A program made the position numbers and the translations under genes. The notes beneath the pieces are model-generated. The model ran no database searches. It saw only the letters and a list, made by a program, of their open reading frames with translations, and was not told where the DNA came from. Shown here in pieces: positions 21,570-32,427 of a stretch of 64,000 bases of DNA (position 1 is the stretch's first letter; each line of letters begins with the position of its first letter). Origin of the DNA: Narthecium ossifragum (lineage: Eukaryota; Streptophyta; Magnoliopsida; Dioscoreales; Nartheciaceae); the NCBI GenBank assembly GCA_963920575.1, contig OY986966.1, positions 14,277,297 to 14,341,296 of the forward strand. The letters run 5' to 3'.

Positions 21570-23509
21570 TATCAGAGTCATCGGACAGAATGCGCGCCCG
21601 CTTCCTCTCCTCCGGCCGCTGGACACCGACACCGGACTCCTCTCCTCCCCTTGTCTCCTTAGTTCAAGGCATGAAGACCTAATCCCATAGATGTTCGATG
21701 AAACGCCGTAGAGGGTTGTTGAACCGCTGCTAGGCTAGACCTCCCCCATGCTAGGCTTGTCCCTTGGCTGCCTCGGTCTAGCTTCTATATTAAGCCCTAT
21801 AGCTGTTTGATGAAATGCCAAAAATGGGTTGCTGAGCTACTGCTAGGTTTAATTCCTTTCCCATGTTATTCATGCAGCTATACTTCATCTCCATGTCTTG
21901 CTATGTTGTACTGCCACTAGGATACGCTGGTCTTCCCCTCTCAGCCAATATTATGTCAATGCCATGCAATCTGATGCCCTATTTTGGTCGATAATGCTGT
22001 TGCTATCATTAAGTTTGGATATTCCTCTACCATGCTCGTATGGCTTCAAATGCTCCATTTAAGTGGATGCTCTAGTTCGATCATGTTTCTGTTGATTGAA
22101 TATCCTAGTAGCTGAAGTTTTCTTTATGTGTCAGTCATGCTGGTTTTCATTGATTAATCGTTAACTATAATTATGATCAAATCCCGGAGTTGGATAGCTC
22201 TATGTTGGCTTACTGCATGGTAATCAGTTCTTGTAGCTTCATATAAATGGTCTCAATTGTGCATCCTAATCTCATGTAAGCTTGGGCCGACAGTGTGCCC
22301 CGTTTTCTGATTCTTTCTCTGTGAGTGATGTGTCTTGGTGTATTGTAGCCTTTTGGCTTGTTCATACCGGCTTCTAGCCGTGGCTTTGCTATAGCGTCGT
22401 TGTGCTGCTGGAATTCCTCAGAACTGGGTTTGGTTCTGTATAAGCTACTGAACAATTGAATGATGATTTGGCATGTAGAGACACCTAGGCCTAGTTGCTT
22501 GTATAGACTCATGCATGTTGTATGCATTAGAAGCATTAAGGTTAGGTGGTAGGCGATGGATTCGATCGCCGATCCGGGGTTCTCGGGTAGCCCGGATCTA
22601 GCCCTAGGACCAGGGTTTGGGGTAGTTGAGGATTAGGACGTGATTGTCATCAAATGATCATAATTGATATCATTTGAGGTTATTGTTATAGTCGACCATG
22701 TTGGATATTATTGTATTTGAGGTGTAGAGGTCGTGTCGGGTCTCCAAGGCCAAGCGCTAAGGATGGTTGTCGATATCCCTGACATGTGTGTCCCCATGAG
22801 AGATGGTATGACTGGGCAGGGTGGTACCTGGACAGGAGCCCGCAGTCTTTGTTTCCTCTCGTCTGTTCTTGGGTGAGGGTGGGACATGGACAGGAGCCCT
22901 CGAGAATCGACGGGGTTATGGGACCCCTTGGCATACCTTAGGCTTACCTTAGGCTTAGGCGGAGAACGACGCAGTTGCAGTTTTCCTCCCTTTCTGTGCG
23001 ACGTAGAGTAGAACCCTACTAGGCATTGTTGCTCACCCTACCTGGGCTGCATCGGTGATGCAGGTCGTTGCAGTTCCTTCTTTCAGGTGTTCCTTTAGAA
23101 GATGGCGCGGTATTTCGAGGAGATCGAGGACTACGAGCGTTGAGGAGTTCGTCAACAGATAACTTCCAACTGTAATTTATGATGTACAAGTTGATGTATA
23201 AATCGATGTATAACATGATGTATTCGAGGACATGATTGTATGATCTTTAATTTAGTTGTATTTGAGAAATGTAATAATTAGGTATTTCCCATGTTATCAT
23301 TGTACAAGTTGAATTCGGAATATTATGAAATGTATAGGTTTCTTGTGCTATAATTATAAAGGAGATTTTGCCGAATTGTTTTTATGAACTTGAGGATTAA
23401 ATTATTTAAATTCATAGTAGTTATACACTTGTGCACCCATTGATGATGTAAACAGGTTTAGGTGGCTCACGCCTCGATCTGGATGGGTTTTCTGGGTCGG
23501 GGCGTGACA
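21570..23509 (+). mobile_element. LTR fragment, family F (E-like), inside the family-B LTR
   Basis: Inserted between TCTAA (21565-21569) and TCTAA (23510-23514); the right arm has the uninterrupted site. The right end GGGTCGGGGCGTGACA is a normal Tekay-type LTR end, and the region 22960-23090 resembles the family-E LTR (CCTACCTGGGCTGCATCGG). The left end is TATCAGAGTC instead of TGTGAGGACC. TATCAGAG is the core of the initiator-Met primer-binding site used by such elements, so the left end may be a rearranged or truncated element rather than a clean LTR. Confidence 0.65.
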
Positions 23510-23801
23510 TCTAATCTAACAACTTCAATGATAGATTGATCTAACTGAAACTATCTAAGAAAGCAAAAGAAAATATTAAGGTTTTAATCAACTGAAAAAG
23601 ATGTATTAGGAAATACACAATCCACCCTAGTTTCACCCTTAATCTTCCATAGTTATCATCTTGATCAATTCTCTAAGCATTATGGATCGTATGGCTATAA
23701 GCTCACACGAATCCCTAAAAGAAGGTTTTATGTTTCCTACAACATAATCTATCTTTGTATGGCATAAATCATCTTTGATCCTACCATTATCTTAAGTTAT
23801 T

Positions 23802-25396
23802 TGATGAGAATGCATAATGTTATATTTTTATCTCTTAATACTTAGTCTCCTGTGCTTATTTAGTTCCTAAATACACTCATTATTCTTATATTTTGATTTA
23901 GGATGCAATTGAAGTCCTTAAGTCGAAAAGAAGCTAAAAAGAGTGCATAGATCAACTTTAAAGATTACTCTGTACCTGCTCATTAAGAACCAGATGATGT
24001 GCCATATATGGTTGGAAAGCTCTTGAAGTCTAGTTTCTGGAGAATTTTACGGTTCGTGATTCCGAGTTTCCTAGAGGAAGTTAAGGCAATTCTAGTACCG
24101 ATGGCGCAGTCTGGATGGCAGAACAGTAATACGCTGGAACGACCGATCGATCCAACACCCAGGGTCCGATCGATCGGACTATGCAGAAACGTGACAAAAC
24201 ATATATTTCTTGGCTGAACATGGTCCGATCGATCCCTACATCCATCCTATGGGGTCCGATCGATCGGACACCTAAAGTTGGATCGATCGGACTCAAAAAT
24301 AGCCAGAGAACGTGGATTTTTACGCATTCGATCGATCCAGCGCCCATAGTTCGATCGATCGGACTCGGGTGTAACTAGAAATCGAAGAGTTTAATGAGAC
24401 TGATCGATCCGACACCCCGAGAAGGATCGATCGGACTTTCCCAGTAAAGAAAATCAACGATTGTGATCTAATCCGAGGGTGGATACACTTGAGGCTATAA
24501 ATAGGACTCTTTCTAGGGTTTGAGGGGGGATTCTTGGACACTTTTTGGCTGCTCTTTCTCCTCCTTTATATTTTTTCTAGGTTTTATCTTGTTTATTGGA
24601 ATCTTTAGAGGATTGTTCTCGATGGCCCTGCGTGGCTAAATCTTGATCCTTGGTCGAGGAGACTGAAACCTCGGAATCAATGAAACTGTGAGATCTAATT
24701 TATTCTTATTGTTCAGTTTATACATGAGTATTGGATGTTCTTCTGAGATTAAATATTCATGATTGTCTTGTTTAATTACTAGGAGCGCTACTAGTTTATT
24801 ATTCATTACGATCTACTGCTAGGTTGGATATCAAATCCGGAATTGTTTGATCCCTCTAATCTGCGAAGCAACTAGGGTTTAATAATCTACTGCATTTCAG
24901 AGATTGTTTGGTTTTAGGAAGAATATTCGACTAGATTAAATGCAACCGCTTGTGCTTGTGTTGTTTAGCTTCATCGATCTCCCTATTCTTAACGCTGCTA
25001 CTAGATTAAATCTACAGTGCTTGTCTTAGGTTGTCTAGTAGTTAGGGTTGATTAGATCGCTTGTTTCTAATTAACTAAGATTGAGGAGAGATTCGAATTG
25101 AATTTGGACGGTGAATATTCATGGTATGAATTGATTGATACTTGCATCTATGATCAATTGTTGGATTCCGATGGTGGATGTTGACTCAGACCAAGGTTTG
25201 TTCTCTTGATTCAACTTGTTTCTTCGCTTTAGATTATTTCTTTATTGTTTTTCCTCACTTTTAAAACCCTCCTATCTTTGTTCACTTAACACAAAACTAG
25301 GCTAAACACTCTTCGTGGGATCGACTCGTACTCGCACTACTACATTTACTTTGAAGAGTACTGGATTTATTTTTGAGTGTTTGCGACAGCACATCA
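23802..25396 (+). mobile_element. Solo LTR, family A (Athila), inside the family-B LTR
   Basis: It starts TGATGAGAATGCATAATG and ends GCGACAGCACATCA (1,595 bp), with TTATT at 23797-23801 and 25397-25401. It matches the LTRs of the full-length Athila throughout, including TATAAATA (24496-24503) and the paired GATCGATC motifs (24145-24435). The right-arm partner lacks it. Confidence 0.94.
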
Positions 25397-27958
25397 TTAT
25401 TCTACTCCTAATGACCTTAGCATGACTTATCTTCACGTAGCATAGATTATCTCAAAGGCAAATCACAAACCACATGAAAACTTTCTCATGAATCTCTACA
25501 ATGAAGTACAACCATCATGTAGAACTAAGAATACATTAACTGAAGATCACAAAAATCACAAAAATCCAACTAATAAAGACCAAAAGTTACACTAGGGTTT
25601 CATGGTATTTCTAAGAACAAGAAATCTAACCGCTCATCACTTGAAAATCATGAATCGGTGTAGAAAATGAAGCCATTGATCCTCGCGAAAAGATCGCCGG
25701 CTTCAAAACCCTAACCTTCTCCTCCAAAAGTGCTCCAAAAGATGCAAATTTTCGGCTGAAATAACCCCCATATGTATTTGAAACCCTTGATCCCGGAATT
25801 AGGAGTTATAGGTGTACTTAAACCCTAATTTCTCTAAATTCCGGGCTGCTGACGTCATCAGAGCGATCGATCACACTCAAATCCGATCCATCGCCTAAGT
25901 CGGTCTGACTGGGTCATTAACTGCCACGTCATTAATTAATTTCTTCAGCTTTTCTCTCCAACTTCCATACTTCTGACTTTGCTTTAAAAACTGGCGCCAT
26001 TAGAGACCGAATCTCACAAAGTCTTCAACATGAAAGTTGTAGCTCTTGAAGTCTTTTTCCATCTTCCAGAATTTCAGAATATTTGGAATTGTGTAGAATT
26101 TCTGGTGATTTATTTCCAAGCAGTCGAGAAGCAGTCTTTTTGCAGAATTTAGTGATTTTGGCCGAATTTCTGGTATTTCTTCTCAAATCCTACATAAACC
26201 TGAAATCAAGCAATAGGATATCAAATACACATACTCTCAGTCTAACAAAGGTAATTTAAGGGGTTTAATTAGGAATAATTAGTGACTTATCAGATCACCT
26301 AAAAGGAAAGAACTGCATCGACCTGCATCACCGATGCAGCCCGGGTAGGAGTGAGAAACAAAGCTCAGTAGGGCTCTACGCTATTCTACCACACACTGAA
26401 GGGAGGAAAACAACAACTATGCTGTCTCTCCACCTAAGTCTAAGGAATGCCAAGGGTCTCATAACCCTATCGATGTCCCAAGGGCTCCTGTCATGAAACC
26501 TCTCTCCTGAACACGTTACCAGGAGGCCACGGAATAGTAACATGCAGGATCACCCTTACCCAAGCAGGATTCCCATGACTTGGGGACCCACGTTGGGCAC
26601 GCATCGACATCCATCCTTAGCACTCGGCCTTGGAGAAACAACACGACCTCTAAACCTCAAACAATATAATATTCCAGTCCGACTACCTAATAATTCTCGA
26701 ATGATATCAAACATAATCATTGATGACAATCACGTCTTAATCCTCGACTACCCAAACCCCGGTCCTAGGGCTAGATCCGGGCTACCCGAGAACCCCGGAT
26801 CGACGATAGAATCCATCACCTACCAGATAGCCTAAATGCCTCTAATGCAAGCAAATGCATGCAATGCTCACACACACATCAAGAGAAATTCATATATGCA
26901 ACAATATGTTAATCAATATACATGTCTAGGCATAGCCTACGGCTCGCCAAGGGGTAAACATGCATAAAACAGATAAAGGTCTAAACTACAAGAATACAAC
27001 ATTATAACGGCGCCCACAGGCCGTAAACAAGCAACAACACATTCAATCGGAATTTCGGCATTACGACGGCTTAAACAACCGTCTCCCAAAATTCCTACAA
27101 CGGGGATACAACCCCGGACAACCAACACACAATGGTTATAATGCACATTAACTAAACATCCCAAGGGGCATGGCTCCCTTGGTTCAACCACAAGCCTCAC
27201 ATAGGGCTGAGGCACACATAGGGCCTACATATCTATAATACATATAGATAACATACTACGAAATGCTAACATAACATTGATAAGAGGAATCGAGGAAATT
27301 CATCTAAAATAGCATTTTTGTAAATAGAAAACCCAAGCCTATTCTCTTCAGATATCCATGTTAAATTCATAGGAAATCCATCGGAAGGTCGCCTACTAGC
27401 ATACTAGTATTCATCACATAAGATATGTCAATTTGCATAAAAGGAGAGAACCTCCATAAACATGACATAGAACTAAGCATGCATAAATCCATCAAAATCC
27501 CACTAGTATTAACCTACATGTTATCTAGTATTCTTATTAAATACTGCGAAAGGATCAAAGCAAAGAAAACAAGATAAAAACAAGAATTCAGCCAAAAACC
27601 CAACTTTATCAAAGATTTAGTCGTCGCAGATCAGGGAACAATTCGTCATAAATCGTGAGAAAATTCAAAAATTATGAAATCAGCAACCATTGAAAGTAGA
27701 TTCGATGATCTATAACTTTTATCTTGAAAGTTACATAAGATCATGCTCACAAAGCTCAAAAATCGAGCTTTAACTCGACTATTCATCGAAGAACAGAGCA
27801 TCGCCGCCGTCGTCTCCAGCTCGCCGGAGGGCCGCCGGAGTCCTCCCCTAACTGCAGCCGTCACCGGAGAAGAAAGAGAGCTACTACGGGAGAGAGAAAG
27901 GGAAGGAAGGAGAAGGAGGTGGGGCCCTCATCGCCACCTCCAGGTCGCCGGGGAATGT

Positions 27959-28135
27959 AGATCCCAGGGTTTAGGATCAGGATTCGGTTGAGATTGAGCG
28001 TGGAATGGCTTAGTTCTATGTCTAGAACATCCGTGCATGCTCCTTTTGATGTGTTATGTTTTTCCGCTTTACGCTGTGTTGCTTGTTTTCGGTTTCGGAC
28101 GAGTGGACGCTCATTTGTTGTTGGTGATTGCGCAG
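27959..28135 (+). other. Leader of the Tekay-type internal region, with rearranged left junction
   Basis: About 177 bases precede gag. No LTR end and no TGGTATCAGAGC-type primer-binding site is present; instead a reverse-oriented, truncated family-E LTR abuts at 27958. The 5' LTR of this element is therefore missing. Confidence 0.6.
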
Positions 28136-29203
28136 ATGTCGGGAGTTCGAAGCCGACCTTCAGTTGTTGGTCGGGGTGGGGCACGACTTGGTCTACCCGC
28201 CCGACCAGACAACGTAGCACCTGTCAGGGAGGTCAGAGCTAGACGGACTGAGCCATCACCCGCGACGGTTTCGGTCGCACGGGAGGAGGCCCTTCTCGCC
28301 GAGGAGGGGGTTCTCGCTCCGGTCGACGCGCGGACCGCTGCGGTGGTCTTGCTGGAGTTTCAGCAGTATGCCACCCGGTTCACTCACTTGGTTCGTTTTG
28401 CGGAGGCAGTGGCAGCAGATTCAGTGGCCAGGGCACGGCAGTTCGAGTGGGGTCTTCGTGCAGAGATCAGGCGCCAGACGTGTTCTCACCGCTTTCAGAC
28501 GCACTCAGCAGTCCTGAACTACGCCTTGGTAGTGGAGGCGCAGTTGCGAGACGAGAGGTGCCGGGCAATTCCATCGACATCCTCTACCAGCGCACCGCAG
28601 AGACCCCAGTTCAGAGGGGGATTCGGCGCAGGGCACCAGCGGCATCAGCGATGTTTCCAGCAGCGATCGCAGCGCCTGCTGCAGTTGCCGAGTCCGGCAG
28701 GCAAGTTTCTCCTGACGGCCGGGTTGTCTGGGCAGGCTCCGTCCAGGGGAGGCCAGGGTCAGCAGCCTGATAGCCCGTCAGTCACGTGCTTCTCGTGCGG
28801 GCAGCTGGGACACTACCGTAGGGTCTGCCAATTGCGAGGAGCACGGGGCGCTGTGCTGCTGGGGAGTCGAGACGGAGGGTCCAGTGCTTGGCAGAGGAGC
28901 AGTGGCAGGCGCGGATCAGGGGCGGGACTGAGCCGCTCCAGGGGTGGAGGCGGCCAGCGGGGGCGTGTGTTTACTCTTCCGGTGCGTGAGCAGCCGGACA
29001 CCGTTCAGCTTTTCCAGCAGCCGCAGCTGTATCAGCAGGCAGCGGAAGAGCCATCCGTCCTCAGAGGTATCTTTCAGCTTTCTAATTCTTTAGCAGATGT
29101 GCTGATAGACTCTGGGGCGTCTCATTCCTATGTTGCTAGCATGTGTGTGGCATCGCTAGGATTAGAGACGAGTTGGCTAGAGGTGACACAGTCTGTAGAC
29201 TAA
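28136..29203 (+). pseudogene. Tekay/Del-type gag with zinc knuckle, running into protease start
   Basis: The likely start is ATG 28136 (MSGVRSRPSVVGRGG), in the longer open frame beginning at 28037. The N-terminal part is Arg/Ala-rich. Capsid is heavily shortened: LLEFQQYATRF runs almost directly into HLVRFAEAVAADSVARARQF, so most of the capsid region seen in intact relatives is deleted. A CX2CX4HX4C zinc knuckle (CFSCGQLGHYRRVC) lies at residues 218-231 (28787-28828). After an Arg/Gly-rich linker comes the retropepsin motif LIDSGASHSY, whose DSG carries the catalytic Asp. The frame ends at TAG 29201-29203, just after the active site. It cannot encode a working gag. Confidence 0.85.
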
Positions 29204-29711
29204 CCGATCGGCGACACAGTCAGGGTAGACCGGATCTCCGTGTCTGTCAAGACCTGCGGGTACTAGATATGACAGGCTTCGATGTGATACTCGGTATGGA
29301 CTAGTTAGCAGCATACCGAGCTATCATCAACTGTGGTCACTGGAGGGTGGTCGCTTGGACACCCGATGGGACACAGTTTGTGTTGTTGGGGGATCGGTTC
29401 TCAGCCGATTCCTTTGCTTGTGGTGTACGGAGGCATGACAGTGAGCTCTCAGCCTTGTTGGCCAGTCTGTCCCTGTTCGGTTCTGAGGGAGTGCAGCAGA
29501 GCAGTTTTCTCAGGATCGTGTGCGACTACACCGGCGTGTTTCCCGTGGTGTTACCAGGGCTTCCGCCGCCCAGAGAGGTCGATTTTGAGATCGACCTAGT
29601 ACCAGGTACCGCACCGTTCTCTCTCCCAGCTTTCAGGATCTCACCAGCAGAGCAGAGTGAGTTGAGAACCCAGCTAGACGAACATACCAGCTGAGGTTCA
29701 TCCGTCCCAGC
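29204..29711 (+). pseudogene. Tekay-type protease C-terminal part and PR-RT linker
   Basis: Protease C-terminal sequence continues with frame changes; the open stretch 29347-29694 reads [20 protein letters not shown], preceded by VCDYTGVFPVVLPGLPPPRE and VDFEIDLVPGTAPF, the typical linker just upstream of reverse transcriptase in chromoviruses. A TGA at 29692-29694 and a frame change separate it from the RT frame starting at 29712. Confidence 0.82.
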
Positions 29712-30263
29712 ATGTCTCCCTGGGGGGCGCCAGTGTTGTTCGCAAAGAAGAAGGATGGTACCCTTCGACTTTGCATAGACTACAGGCGGCTCAACAGGGT
29801 GACGGTGAAGAACAGGTATCCGATGCCGAGGATCGACGACTTGTTTGACCAACTGCGAGGATCTTCAGTGTTCTCGAAGATCGACCTCCGCACCGGCTAC
29901 CACCAGTTGAGGGTTTTGGATTGTGACATCCCGAAGACGGCTTTCCGGACTCGGTATGGCTTGTACGAGTTCGTGGTGATGCCGTTTGGGTTGACGAACG
30001 CACCAGTAGCGTTCATGGATCTCATGCAGAGGATCTTCCGGCCTTTCCTAAACGAGTTCATGGTGGTGTTCGTCGACGACATCCTTATCTACTCCCGGTC
30101 AGAGGCGGAGCACGAGCGACACTTGGCGATAGTGTTGCAGCTACTTCGGGAGCATCGGCTTTATGCCAAGGCTTCCAAGTGCGAGTTCTGGCTTGCACAG
30201 GTGGGATTCCTTGGACACGTGGTGTCGGCAGCAGGGATATCAGTTGACCTGGCCAAGTTCTAG
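29712..30263 (+). pseudogene. Tekay-type reverse transcriptase
   Basis: This is the RT core in order: [73 protein letters not shown], then the catalytic FVDD at 30069-30080 ([11 protein letters not shown]) and [16 protein letters not shown]. In active relatives the RT copies the RNA genome in cytoplasmic particles. The frame ends at TAG 30261-30263, where related elements have a sense codon before AVVQW, and homology continues in the same frame afterwards, so this is a nonsense mutation rather than the protein's end. Confidence 0.9.
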
Positions 30264-31061
30264 GCAGTGGTACAGTGGCAGAGACCGAGGACAGTGTTCA
30301 AGGTCCGTAGTTTCTTAGGCCTGGCGGGTTACTACAGGCGGTTCGTGCAGGACTTCTCCAGAGTTGCCGGACCGTTGACCAGACTGACACAGAAGGTCAT
30401 CCCGTTCGTGTGGGATGATGCTTGTGAGTAAGCCTTCGTGGAGCTGAGGACCAGGTTGACCAGTGCGCCGGTGCTGATCGTCCCCAAGTGAGGTGTTGGT
30501 TACAGTGTCTACTGCGACGCCAGCGGTGAGGGTTTGGGGTGTGTCCTCATGCAGGAGGGCCACGTAGTTTCCTATGGTTCTCGTCAGCTAAAGAACCATG
30601 AGAGGAACTACCCAACCCACGACTTGGAGCTAGCAGCGGTGGTCTTCGCCCTGAAGACCTGGCGTCACTACCTCTATGGCGAAAAGTTCTCTGTCTTCTC
30701 AGACCATAAGAGCTTAAGGCACGTTTTCACCCAACGTGACCTCACCCTGAGGCAGCGACGCTGGATGGAGCTACTGAAGAACTACGACTTTGAGTTGCAT
30801 TACCATCATGGTAAGGCAAACGTCGTAGCAGACGCGCTGAGCTGACAGGTGAGAGACACCAGAGCAGCAGTTACAGGGTTGTCAGCATGGCAGTTGCAGG
30901 CTCTAGAGACGGCGGGCCAGTTGGGGCTCGAGTTTGAGGATCGGGGATCCAGCAGCTTTCTCTACGCAGTGCAGAGTATGCCAGCAGTTCTTGCCAGAAT
31001 GTTAGAGGCACAGCACAGTGACACAGAGCTCGAGGAGTTACGCACATAGGCGGGCACGGAG
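30264..31061 (+). pseudogene. Tekay-type RNase H and linker
   Basis: After the RT stop the frame continues [20 protein letters not shown] and [20 protein letters not shown], then RNase [40 protein letters not shown] and [14 protein letters not shown], ending [14 protein letters not shown]. The catalytic Asp of YCDASG is retained. In-frame stops lie at 30429-30431, 30489-30491, 30843-30845 and about 31048. The first two are CGA arginine codons in the other copy (525-527, 585-587), so C-to-T change accounts for them in part. The linker continues to the integrase. Confidence 0.88.
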
Positions 31062-31673
31062 GGCGCAGACGAGGACTGGACAGTATCGTCAGACGGAGGG
31101 CTATGGTTCAGAGGCAGAGTAGCGGTTCCAGCAGATCCAGTTCTACGAGACGACGTCCTACGAGAGTTCCACCACTCTCATTTTGCAGTTCATCCCGGCG
31201 GCACCAAGATGTACCAGGATCTTCGGCGACAGTTCTGGTGGCGCGGGATGAAGAGGGCAGTGACGGAGTTTGTATCGCGCTGCCTTACCTGTCATAAGGT
31301 CAAGGCAGAGCACCAGCGGACTCCGGGGTTACTTCAGCCGCTTCCACTAGCTGAGTGGAAGTGGGAGCACATCACGATGGACTTCGTGACCGGGCTACCG
31401 AGATCTCCTAGGAGGAATGACGTGATTTGGGTCATCGTTGATCGATTGACCAAATCGGCGCACTCCCTGCCTATGCGGACGACAGACTCGACGGACAGGT
31501 TGGGCAGCATGTACGTCAGAGAGGTGGTCAGACTACACGGAGTTCCAGTTTCTACCGTGTCAGATCGTGACCCCAGGTTCACCAGCAGGTTCTGGCGAGG
31601 CTTTTAGGAGGCAGTTGGCACACTCCTGACTTTCAGTACAGCTTTCCATCCACAGACAGACGGGCAGTCAGAG
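31062..31673 (+). pseudogene. Tekay-type integrase (HHCC zinc and D,D35E core)
   Basis: The zinc-binding region FHHSHFAVHPGG...CLTCHKVKAEH (about 31168-31310) precedes the catalytic core. Catalytic residues are Asp in ITMDFVTGLP (31380-31382), Asp in VSDRDPRF (31563-31565) and Glu in TDGQSERT (31671-31673), with 35 residues between the last two. A TAG at 31605-31607 interrupts the core; the other copy has CAG there (2775-2777), a C-to-T change. In active relatives this enzyme joins the cDNA to host DNA. Confidence 0.9.
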
Positions 31674-32065
31674 CGGACGATCCAGATCTTGGAGGACATT
31701 CTGAGAGCATGTGTCCTCGACGCAGGAGGCAGCTGGGACGAGCACGTTCCCTTGGTGGAGTTCGCCTACAACAACAGCTACCTGTCCAGTCTTGGAGTAC
31801 AGAGGGTCCGTCAGGTTTTGCAGAGGTGTCAAGTTGGCGCCGAGGTTCGTCGGGCCGTTCGAGCCCCTAGAGAGGATCGGCGAGGTAGCTTACCGCCTGG
31901 ACCTTCCTCAGCACATGTCAGCTATGCATCCGACGTTCCATGTGTCGATGCTGAGGAAATATCACCCAGATCCGTCTCATGTTATCTGGGTGGATGACAT
32001 CGAGCTTGAGGCAGACGCGACGTTCGTCGAGCAGCCAGTTCGGGTACTTGATCGAAGGGATAAGG
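31674..32065 (+). pseudogene. Tekay-type integrase C-terminus, cut before the chromodomain
   Basis: The sequence reads [25 protein letters not shown], then after a deletion and frame change [40 protein letters not shown] and [15 protein letters not shown]. In the Tekay/Del lineage this leads into a C-terminal chromodomain that directs integration. Here the sequence stops at 32065, where a reverse-oriented family-C LTR begins, so the chromodomain and the 3' LTR are missing. Confidence 0.85.
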
Positions 32066-32427
32066 TGTCGCGCTTCGAACCCGCGAAAGCCCAACCGGGC
32101 CGGGCGACGCGAACCGGAACCTAACGAAACACGGAAAAAGCTGGCGAGGGTTCCCTCTAACCTATTGGTCTCCCTAACAGTTCACCAAAAGCACCCTCAA
32201 TTAAAAGACATTAATTTAATGAAATCTCGAATCACAGATTTACAAACCCAAAAAGATTTAATATACATATCCTCAGAGAGGGGAAGATTCAAATACAACA
32301 TTACTTCCGTAGGAGACTATCTAACATAGGGTAAAAGCAGTAAATGATCACCACCTCTCAGACTCCGCCTGGCGCCGCCGCACTGCCGACCAACTACTCG
32401 GTAGGGGCCACAGAAGAAGAACTGACG

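Larger units (their letters stand above)
21403..26292 (-). mobile_element. Solo LTR, family B, with two later insertions
   Basis: It starts TGATCGCTCGCAAACG and ends GTGACTTATCA, flanked by GATCA at 21398-21402 and 26293-26297. The right-arm LTR at 38904-40280 occupies the same site, with the complementary TSD TGATC, so one insertion preceded the inverted duplication. Later insertions at 21570-23509 and 23802-25396 enlarge it from about 1.35 kb to 4.9 kb. A near-palindromic pair GATCGATC/GATCCATC is at 25862-25893. Confidence 0.93.
9638..27958 (+). repeat. Left arm of large inverted duplication
   Basis: Read in reverse complement, this block matches 37235-62570 once younger insertions are removed. 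Landmarks: 10950-11192 matches 44483-44725 with an identical 80-codon frame; 11911-12120 matches 43556-43765; 13198-13581 matches 42096-42455; 27646-27864 matches 37329-37547. The left arm carries private insertions at 14894-20561, 21570-23509 and 23802-25396; subtracting them with their TSDs leaves about 9.1 kb. Homology ends at 9638 (CTAGGTTTGG) and at 27958 (GGGGAATGT). Visible divergence is a few percent, so the duplication is old enough to have accumulated separate transposon histories. Confidence 0.93.
20977..27958 (-). repeat. LTR, family E (Tekay-like), start missing, left arm
   Basis: In reverse complement this is the same LTR as 36782-40706 (+): it has the GGTCGGGGCGTGAGA end, the block CGGGCTGCATCGGTGATGCAG near 26320-26345 and a TCGCCGGGGAAT-type leader near 27950. 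It hosts the family-B LTR (21403-26292). The duplication boundary at 27958 cuts it before its 5' start. Minus-strand frames such as 26937-27215 recur in the other arm only because the LTR was duplicated. Confidence 0.75.
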
